NCBI GenBank assembly: GCA_963575745.1
Contig: CAUYUJ010020262.1
Span: 65,001 to 87,235 of the forward strand
Source of the DNA: Prorocentrum cordatum
Taxonomy: Eukaryota > Sar > Dinophyceae > Prorocentrales > Prorocentraceae
DNA length: 22,235 nucleotides
Reading direction: 5' to 3'
Shown here: positions 16,237 to 22,235 of the stretch, one piece after another
Layout of the letters: each line of letters opens with the position of its first letter
Position numbering within the stretch: the first letter of the stretch is position 1
The notes under the pieces: model-generated
Databases searched by the model: none
What the model saw: the letters and a program-made list of their open reading frames with translations, nothing else
Told to the model about the DNA's origin: nothing
Position numbers and translations under genes: made by a program

Positions 16237-17713
16237 GAGGCTGTAGCCAACGGCGCTGGCAAGGCGCGCCAGTGCGCGCAGTGCCCGATCGGCTGGGCCC
16301 CACCCGAGTCGAGCAACATGGTCTCGGGCTACGCGGTGCCGCCGGGGCCCCGAGGGCAGGTGGATGCTCTCGCGGGCTTCTTCTCTCGCGAGGGTGCCGT
16401 CGAGTTCCCCGACCCCGCCGGTTATTTCGCGCGCCGGATCCAGGCCCGGGCGGATGCCCAGTGGGTCGACGTCCAGGACTTGTGTTCAGAGCCGAGATCC
16501 GTGATGGACATTAGAGCTGCGATCAGGAAGTTTCCTAAACGCACGGCGTTCGGGATCGATGCCTTGAGGCCGAGGGGCCTGGACAAGGCCTCGGATGACT
16601 TCATGTCGGTGTTGGGCGAGTTGTTGCCCAAGATGGAGTTCTTGGGCACCTGCCCCGCCGTCGTTTTCACCGCCGCCCTCGCGATGCTTGTCAGGCCCGC
16701 AGGGGGTCTTCGGCCGATTGCTCAGCTTCCCAAACTTGCTCGAGTGTTCTCCAAGTTGCTGGGGAGCGAGATAACGTGCTGGGGGCGAGATAACCGTCGT
16801 GATTACCTGTGCGGCGTGCGTGGTAAGAGTTGCGGGCGAGCGGTGCGGGGCCAGAGTCTTGCAGTCGAGCGGCATGCCAGCGCTGAGGGCCGCGCAGGAT
16901 CGCGCCTCATCGATTTAACCAAGGCCTACGGGAAGGTCTGCCACTACTTCCTTGGCGGTGACCGCGGTCAAGCATCAGTTTATCCTGATCGAGTTGCGCC
17001 TGCTGCTCTCCTCTCTCTATTTAGTGGTCGTCAGATCGTGAATGTGATGGGGGTCGTCGGGGGCCCCGTTGTGGCCCTCAGGGGGTCCTCGCGGGATGTG
17101 GATATGTGACTGCGCTGCTCCGGGTCATGCGCATGGGCCCTCTGGGCCTCGCTGGGGATCTCTCTGCTAGCGTCAAATTGTACACTGTCGTCGATGATGT
17201 CACAGCGGAAGCAGCAGGCAGTTGTGCCAACTTTGAGGGGGTACTTCCACGCGCGGTGTTTTTCTCTGCGTGCAGCTCGAGAATTTGCAGCTCGTCATCG
17301 CGGGGCCAGGGGCCTCGCCCTCTGCGGCCGCGCGGCCGCCAGGGCAGCCGTAGGTGCTGAGCTGAAGAAGTGGAACTTCACTGGCGTGTCCCAGGGCCGC
17401 AACTGGGGGCGTGGCCCACATCATGCAGAAAGGGGCTCGGGGGACGAAAGAACTGCAGCAACGCCTCGGCAAGATCCGTATCCGAGGGGGGCGGCTCAGT
17501 GGGCTCAACAGTGCCAAGAAGGGTATGTTCACGGTTGCCAGGGCTGGGTGCCTCCCGTCGACAACTTGCGGGTGCGGAGTCGACTGTGTGTCCACCGCGG
17601 CCCTCGGACAGCTCCGCGCGAGCCTCGGGGTAGGTCTGAGGGACCCCGGAAGGGTGGTGCAGGGCGCTGGGGTTTCTCCTCCCGGTGGAACCGATGACGG
17701 ACCAATCGTATGA
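16237..17713 (+). pseudogene. Retrotransposon ORF2, reverse transcriptase domain, frameshifted
   Basis: A frame from 16237 (EAVANGAGKARQ) through Met 16318 reads the fingers region: FPKRTAFGID, then GLRPIAQLPKLARVFSKL, then motif A as LIDLTKAYGKVCH with the catalytic Asp at 16912-16914. The frame stops at TGA 17107-17109, but one base shift at the G run 17081-17085 restores a motif B-like VLAGCGYVTALLRV and then motif C as LYTVVDDVT (DD at 17193-17198; the aromatic residue normally before xDD is Val). The thumb/connection-like continuation is in another frame at 17411-17713 (KIRIRGGRLSGLNSAKKGMF; ARAGCLPSTTCGCGVD). It copies element RNA into DNA at the nick. Position after the endonuclease and the family-specific segments make the call firm, although the gene is inactive as written. 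Confidence 0.8.
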
Positions 17714-18800
17714 CGCGCGTGCTCTACCTGTTCTTGCTGGGGGCCAGGCCGCCCGCCAGGGGTGGGTTGCGCCCCGAGTGATGGAGCAGAGCTTCTTTAA
17801 TTTTCTGCGGCAGCCTGTTCGCGGATGGCGAGACGTCCGTGGGCGAGCAGGCGCTGTCGCTCTCGCTGTCGAGAGGCTCGGCTGGAGGATCCAGAGCTGG
17901 AGTGAGTTTGTCACGGCTCCAGGAGTAGAAGTCTATATTCTGAAGGTGGTTCTACATCAGGGTGTCCGGGGTATGCTTCTCAGAGGTCTCGGAGATGGGC
18001 AGAGGGTTCCAGGGCTCCAAGGGGGTCCCTTGCTGGAACCCGTCATCGAGGTCCTCCAGAAGCTCAGAGGCTCCGACAGGCTTCAGGCTGGCGAGGCTCG
18101 CTGGGGTTGTTTCTGGAGGGTACCCGACTCAGCTCAAGCTCTACGGCGATCGACGCGTGGTCGATCCGCTTAGTCAGCTCCGTGGTGAGGTTGTTGGGGC
18201 TCCCAGCCGCCGTTTTTGCGCCTGCCCTGCGCGCGCGCCTCTTCGCCGAGATCCGGGCGAGGACGGGCGTCTCGCTTTGGGGGGGGCGCCCGCCAACGGG
18301 CCGCTAGCGACGCGGTCGTTGGCAGAGTCGGGTGGCGGCGGTGATGTGCGCGCCTTCCTCGTGGGCCTGCGCCCGGCAGGAGTCCATGGGGGTGGTCGCA
18401 GATTTCCGGGCCATCGCCGAGACTTGGAACGAGGGCCCGAGTCAGGACCGCGAGAAGGTTGCGTTCTCGGAGCTCTGGGGGGACCTTTCAGGCTTGGCGG
18501 TGAGGTAGGCTTGGGTAGGATCTCGGTGTCCGAGGTTTAGTCTCACCTCTGCCTGGCCCAGGCCCGTAGGTTAGGAACTGATAAATGGAAATGGGGGGGG
18601 GGGATCAGAGGGCTGACGAGCTGGCCCAAGCGGGGGCCCAGGCCCTGCCCCGTAATCCTCGGGCGCGTAGTGGGCATGGCCAAATGGCCCCCCCCTGGTT
18701 CGGCAGTCGGCGTGGCTGATTGCAGAAACCATGGTTGATTTGGCTTCCCAGGGTTGCCCCGATGTGTCAGAAATCCTAGACGCTTCGCGTGGCGCCACCA
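17714..18800 (+). pseudogene. Retrotransposon ORF2 C-terminal part, probable RNase H remnant
   Basis: VRGWRDVRGRAGAVALAVER and LGWRIQSWSEF (about 17815-17910) resemble the conserved region between reverse transcriptase and RNase H in dinoflagellate elements of this kind. Further on, VVADFRAIAETWNEGP and FSELWGDLSG (18390-18500) look like the central RNase H helices. RADELAQAGAQALPRNP (about 18610-18665) resembles the end of RNase H (GNxxADELA). Pieces lie in different frames with stops between them (TAG 18506-18508), and the first catalytic Asp cannot be placed confidently. The remainder to 18800 includes a short open segment (VDLASQGCPDVSEILDAS). The domain name rests on order and weak similarity. 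Confidence 0.5.
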
Positions 18801-18878
18801 GCCCATCCAGAAACGATGCCCATAGGAATTGCCTCGATCAGGGAAGTGGGCAGCGCGCAGAGGAAGGGTCCCCCAGTG

Positions 18879-19740
18879 GGGGCCTCCTGGGGCATCTTGG
18901 GGGCCTCTTGGCGGTCCAGGGCGCCGCTTAGAGCGTCTTGGGTGCCTCGGAGAGCTTTTTGGGGCCTCTTGGCGGTCTCCATTAATTAGCGTTGTCCCTC
19001 GGGAGCCCCGACAGTCGTCTCTTGGGGCGCTCTTGGAGCGCTCTTGGGCGCTCTTGGGGCCGTCTTGGGGCTTTCTTGAGCCTCTCTATCGGAGCCCTCT
19101 CGGGCAATTTTGGAGCCATCTTGAGGCTTCGGATGGCCATCGGAAGCGAAAAGGCGAGAAAGCCAAGCACATTGATTTCCCAATGGTTCTGGAAGGATTC
19201 TGGCTTCGCTGGGGCCTCCTGGGAGAGCTCTTTGGGTACTTGGGGCCGTCTTGAAGCGGTCTTGGGGCCTCTTTGGGCATCGTGGGGGCCATCTTGAGGC
19301 ATTTTGGGGTATCTGGAGTCATCTTGGAGGTCATCTTGGGTTCCCCCGGGCGCTCTTGGAGTCGTCTTAATCAGTGCCCCCCCAAAGAGGCCCAAATTGG
19401 ACCCATACCCTAGTGGCACCAATGATTTTGGCGTTCTCGCCGAAGCCTCTTGGAGCGTCTGGGGTTCCTTTTGGGGGGCCTCTTGGAACCCCTTGGGGTC
19501 TCTTGGGGGCCTCTTGGGGGCATCCTGGGGGGCCTCTTGGGGACTTCTTGGGGCCTCCTGGCCACCTCTTGGGGCCCTCTCGGGGCGCCCTTAGGAGCCT
19601 TGGGGGCGCTCTTGGGGCCATCTCGGATGGGGATCGATCAAAGAACGGGGGCTCCCAAATTAGCTTCGCCCACGCAGGGGGCCAAACTGGGGCCAGCGCC
19701 ATAGTAAAACCAATGATTTGGGCTTCCTCGCCGTGGCCGT
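18879..19740. repeat. GGGGCCTCTTGGGGGC satellite with three embedded 45-bp segments
   Basis: Degenerate GGGGCC(T/A)(C/T)CTTGG words dominate, in the same class as 7480-7800. Embedded in it are three related segments: about 19150-19205 (plus: GGCGAGAAAGCCAA, CAATGGTTCTGG), and 19405-19445 and 19695-19740 in reverse complement (CCAATGATTT then TCGCC). On the matching strand all three translate to similar peptides (GEKAKHIDFPMVL; GENAKIIGATRVW; GEEAQIIGFTMAL). No gene is recognised. Confidence 0.6.
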
Positions 19741-19841
19741 CTCGGGCGCTCCGACTGCCCGCGAACCGCCCCGTCCAGGTCCAGGGGCGGGGGTGGGTGG
19801 GGGTGGGGGTGGGGGGGGGCAGACTCCCTCCCCGCCCGCAA

Positions 19842-19931
19842 GCCGTCTCGCTCACCCCCACCCGCCCTCCCAACACATACGTAGCACCCGAGTTTGGCCC
19901 GACCTCAGCATCAGCTACTGGGAGCCAATCT
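19842..19931. repeat. Dispersed repeat, copy at 21196-21296
   Basis: GCAAGCCGTCT, CCACCCGC, CATACGTAGCACCCGAG and TACTGGGAGCCAA occur in the same order at 21196-21296 with small changes. Copy 1 runs straight into the GCC array. Confidence 0.75.
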
Positions 19932-20057
19932 GCCGCCGCCGCCGCCGCGCCGCCGCCGCCGCCGCCGCCGTCGCCGCCGCCGCCGCCGCGCTGCCCGCCG
20001 CCGCCGCCGCCGCCGCCGCCGTCGCTGTCAAATCGCCGCCGCGCAGCCGCTGCCGCT

Positions 20058-20089
<32 letters not shown>

Positions 20090-20180
20090 AGCCGCCGCCG
20101 CCGCCGCCGCCGCCGCCCCCGCCGCCGCCTCCGCCAGCGCCGCCGCCGCCGCAGCCGCCGCAGCCGCCGCCGCCGCAGCC

Positions 20181-20214
<34 letters not shown>
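19932..20214. repeat. (GCC)n microsatellite
   Basis: About 280 bp of GCC with a few interruptions. Poly-Ala, poly-Pro, poly-Arg and poly-Gly frames are spurious. A strong G-quadruplex or hairpin former is expected, particularly with the G-runs at 19788-19820. Confidence 0.95.
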
Positions 20215-20215
20215 A

Positions 20216-20335
20216 GTGTACTTTGTTTTTTTTTGGCAGGGATGGTGGAGGAGGCCGCATTGGGTTGGTTGCGCATGCTCCGAATTTGGAGGCAGATATA
20301 TTTTTCTTTAGGGATGATGGGGGTGTGCCCTTATG
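20216..20335 (+). repeat. Dispersed repeat carrying the T-rich CAGGGATGG end, copy at 21750-21900
   Basis: GTGTACTTTG, T-rich, GGCAGGGATGGTGG, then TTGGTTGCGCATG(C/T)TCCGAAT and TGGAGGCAGA recur at 21750-21850. Together with the 19842/21196 repeat this shows an old duplication of the same sequence order, separated by different insertions. Confidence 0.75.
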
Positions 20336-20639
20336 GTTCCTGGTTGGCGACCAGTCGCCTGATGGGGGTGTTTATTAATCCTGCGCCGATCCGAAAGTTT
20401 CCCCAATTTTGCCACCGTGCTCGTCGCGGTCATCTGGGTTGGCGCGCGCAGGATAAGACTCGCGGGGCCCGAGGGCGGATGGGGGCGATGCCGCGAGGGC
20501 AGAGTCGGCGCGCCGATGGGCTGGCCGGGGGGGGGCCAGTACAATGCAAGGGCAGAGCCGAACCCCGCCAGGGGTCGCGGGATCGGGTTTCCTTTCCCGA
20601 TGTAAGATTTTACATCCCAAGCGGTGTACTGACCCGAAA
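20336..20639. other. No gene recognised
   Basis: GC-rich, unique. Open frames carry no recognisable motif. Confidence 0.4.
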
Positions 20640-20990
20640 TTGAGCAAACGGCATCAGACTTCCTCGAAACAAACTTTCGGGTTCGGTCATACGACGACCC
20701 GAAACGTTTACCGGCCGACCTGAAACTGGCCACATCCCATAGGACTTGTGCCACAACAGATTTCGGGTCCGGTTCGAACGACCCGAAAATATGCAGACCG
20801 CCTCGGACTCCTTGCAAAAACATCGTTCTCGAGCTCTTCGGGCCCACTCCGAAGAGACCGAACATGGGCAAAGCGCTTAGAACTTCCTATGAAAAGAACG
20901 GTTTCTCGGTGGCTCCGGGCCTCGTCCGAAGGAGCCGCCGACGGGCAGACCGCTCAGGACTTTTTGCACAAGAAACGGTTGCCCGGGTGA
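20640..20990. repeat. Diverged 75-bp tandem repeat (about five units) with small hairpins
   Basis: The word ACTTCCT(N)GAAA...TTTC(G)GG or variant recurs at about 20658, 20742, 20808, 20882 and 20958. Units one and two hold perfect 8-bp stems TTTCGGGT/ACCCGAAA with loops of 12-14 nt. In later units the stem has decayed. Other shared words are GGGCA(A/G)A(C/G)CGC and AGGACTT. Confidence 0.6.
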
Positions 20991-21195
20991 GCCATTGTCA
21001 ACGGGAGCGCGCCCCGCGCGGGATCGGGGTTCGCACGGGGGCGCGGCTGCTCTCGCCTGTCCAGGGGGCACGCATTGCCGCGCCCTTCCAGCATGGCGTT
21101 TGTGCTGCATTCGCGCGGCGCCGTGCCTCTCAAGTCGGAATCAACTTTCGGAGCGCCGATGTAGGGAACAGTGATCAAGACACCCCCTAGATAGC
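20991..21195. other. No gene recognised
   Basis: GC-rich unique sequence between repeats. Confidence 0.4.
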
Positions 21196-21296
21196 AAGCC
21201 GTCTAGCTCAGTTCCACCCGCACTCCCGACGCATAAGTAACACCCGAGCCTCAGCATGTTTCGCGGTCGTCTTTTGATGGCAGCTACTGGGAACCA
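21196..21296. repeat. Dispersed repeat, second copy of 19842-19931
   Basis: Same block order as the first copy. It carries an 11-bp longer middle section (CATGTTTCGCGGTCG region). Confidence 0.75.
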
Positions 21297-21440
21297 AAAC
21301 CGAATCCATATGCGCGACGCTGGGGCGAGGTGCGCCACGCGTGCTAGGCACGCCCAGTGCGCCAGACGCTCGCTCTGGCCGCGCCAGGTGCGCCACGTCC
21401 GGGGCACGTGCTGAGTGTGTCAGGTGCGCCTGCGCACGTG
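21297..21440. repeat. GGTGCGCCACG/GCGCCAG-rich degenerate repeat
   Basis: Repeated GTGCGCCA, GGCACG and GCGCACGTG words in both orientations. Low-order, no coding evidence. Confidence 0.5.
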
Positions 21441-21469
21441 ACAGCACGCATCGGGAAACATGTCGGCCC

Positions 21470-21565
21470 CCACCATCCCTGTCGAAAACCAGTGCCCATC
21501 ATTGTGTCTGGTGGGCCTGCGCACAGCAGGCCATACGCCACCAACCCGCCGTCCCTGACAAAAAC
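21470..21565. mobile_element. Small foldback element, family 6, degenerate copy
   Basis: CCATCCCTGTCGAAAACC (about 21473) and CCGTCCCTGACAAAAACC (21548-21565) lie in the same orientation. Between them is the stem CCTGCGCACAGCAGG (21518-21532), also found in the 21621-21717 copy. The section TGGTGGGCCTGCGCACAGCA aligns with the interior of that copy. Confidence 0.5.
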
Positions 21566-21620
21566 CACTTGACAATTATCGCATGGTGGCCGCGCACTAT
21601 CCACATTTAGCCGCGAGGTG

Positions 21621-21717
21621 CATTTTGTATTGTGTGTTTGTCAGGGATGGTAGCCCTGCGCGCAGCAGGCAATCTGGTGACACCCCCGCCGTCCCTGTCG
21701 AACAGCAATACAAAATG
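21621..21717. mobile_element. Small foldback element, family 6, intact copy (97 bp)
   Basis: The left arm 21621-21650 (CATTTTGTATTGTGTGTTTG then TCAGGGATGG) and right arm 21689-21717 are about 80% reverse-complementary with one gap. A short stem CCTGCGCGCAGCAGG lies in the interior. The arm motif (T-rich, CAGGGATGG) recurs at 20233, 21780 and, altered, at 21869. Confidence 0.7.
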
Positions 21718-21749
21718 CCCGCGGCCTCACGAACATGACTCCAGGCAAT

Positions 21750-21900
21750 GCCTCAAAGTGTATTGTGTATTGTGCTTCAACAGGGATGGTGGGGGGGGCC
21801 GCCCGCATCGGGTTGGTTGCGCATGTTCCGAATCTGGAGGCAGAGTGTGTGTTTGTATTGTTTTTGGACAGGGGTGGTGGGGGGTGGTTCCAGATTGGCT
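21750..21900 (+). repeat. Dispersed repeat, second copy of 20216-20335
   Basis: AAGTGTATTGTGTATTGTGC, then CAACAGGGATGGTGG, GGTTGGTTGCGCATG, TGGAGGCAGA and a second T-rich GGACAGGGGTGG. Same order as 20216-20335. Confidence 0.75.
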
Positions 21901-21906
21901 GCGTAC

Positions 21907-21958
21907 ATGTGTGTGTATATATACATATATGTATTTGTATATGCTTGTATATTTATCA
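21907..21958. repeat. (GT)/(TA)-rich microsatellite
   Basis: GTGTGTGTATATATACATATATG and related words. AT-rich island in a GC-rich region. Confidence 0.8.
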
Positions 21959-22186
21959 GTGATAAACCCCTCCGCGAAAAAGGGAAGAGGGAGGGGTGGA
22001 ATAGAACGCTCCCTGCACCACCTTACGACTCAAAGGGCTGGTGGGATTCGACAGGCCCGTCGGGCCAAGCCGAGTTCGATTGAGCTGGTCCCTGAGCCCA
22101 AGGGTCACGCCATCGAGCGTGCAGGGAAGAGCTCGTATATGTATGCCTGCGCCGTGGCGCACGAGGCAAGACTCGTGCTGCGGTGA
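21959..22186 (+). CDS. Possible terminal exon, unknown protein (frame uncertain)
   Basis: TTTATCAG ends at about 21959 after a T-rich stretch, which suits a splice acceptor. One frame then reads SDKPLREKGKREGWNRTLPA and PPYDSKGWWDSTGPSG up to TGA 22081-22083. Another frame reads SSIELVPEPKGHAIERAGKS and ends at TGA 22184-22186. Both halves have ordinary amino-acid composition, unlike repeat-derived peptides, so the real frame may switch near 22080 by an indel. I recognise no family. It could be a fragment of a repeat. Confidence 0.2.
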   Translation: MINPSAKKGRGRGGIERSLHHLTTQRAGGIRQARRAKPSSIELVPEPKGHAIERAGKSSYMYACAVAHEARLVLR

Positions 22187-22235
22187 ATGTTCTCCCCTGC
22201 GGTGGGCCGTGCAGGACTGCGCGGGCCAGCCACCC

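Larger units (their letters stand above)
13506..18810 (+). mobile_element. Decayed non-LTR (LINE-type) retrotransposon
   Basis: About 5.3 kb with the order spliced-leader relics, zinc-finger/coiled-coil ORF1, endonuclease, reverse transcriptase, RNase H-like end. This is the architecture of endonuclease-bearing non-LTR elements with an RNase H domain. All recognised parts read on the plus strand but are scattered over three frames, with several in-frame stops and frameshifts. The 5' end abuts a GGA array. The 3' end is uncertain; coding resemblance fades near 18800 and satellite begins at 18879. I found no poly(A) tail and no target-site duplication. Confidence 0.82.

Noticed and set aside
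19374-20378. 334-codon frame with poly-Ala
   Set aside because: Satellite plus GCC array; composition is wholly repeat-driven.
22030-22100. tRNA-like GAGTTCGATT near the window end
   Set aside because: The bases around it do not form a 5-bp T stem and no acceptor or anticodon arms can be placed.

Overview
The window reads as nuclear DNA of a dinoflagellate. The strongest evidence is a row of degenerate dinoflagellate spliced-leader relics (about 13506-13585) directly in front of a non-LTR retrotransposon. Supporting signs are a PIF1/RecD-like helicase terminal exon that follows a repeat-filled intron, very high GC, many long trinucleotide arrays, and a wealth of short inverted-repeat (foldback) elements. 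The species cannot be fixed from sequence alone; a Prorocentrum-, Polarella- or Symbiodiniaceae-like genome would fit. A 100-N scaffold gap sits at 12136-12235.

Layout. 1-2160: an inverted-repeat element, a GGA array, an 89-bp tandem array that appears intronic, and the last exon of a PIF1-like helicase (1318-1592). 2160-5810: an intergenic or intronic zone with at least six foldback elements, including one nested in another, a TTTAGC-type satellite and a 260-bp duplication. 5810-7080: a weak exon candidate and an 83-bp tandem array that has a second small cluster at 13060. 7190-9420: GGA array, GGGGCC-type degenerate satellite, and a 1.56-kb 12-bp minisatellite with about 555-bp higher-order structure. 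9420-13500: a weak terminal-exon candidate, more microsatellites, the gap, one long hairpin and a third good copy of the first foldback family. 13506-18800: a decayed LINE-type retrotransposon on the + strand (spliced-leader relics, zinc-finger/coiled-coil ORF1, endonuclease, reverse transcriptase, RNase H remnant). 18880-22235: GGGGCC satellite, GCC array, a diverged 75-bp tandem array with hairpins, a second family of small foldback elements, and a weak terminal exon candidate.

Gene content is sparse. Only the helicase exon and the retrotransposon remnants are recognised as protein-coding. Almost all other long open frames are by-products of trinucleotide or 12-bp repeats, which stay open in several frames. 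The most informative feature is the spliced-leader relic array. It has 15-nt spacing, the length expected if each new leader was trans-spliced onto the internal AG of the previous one, so it records about five rounds of trans-splicing and genomic re-integration of a retrotransposon transcript.
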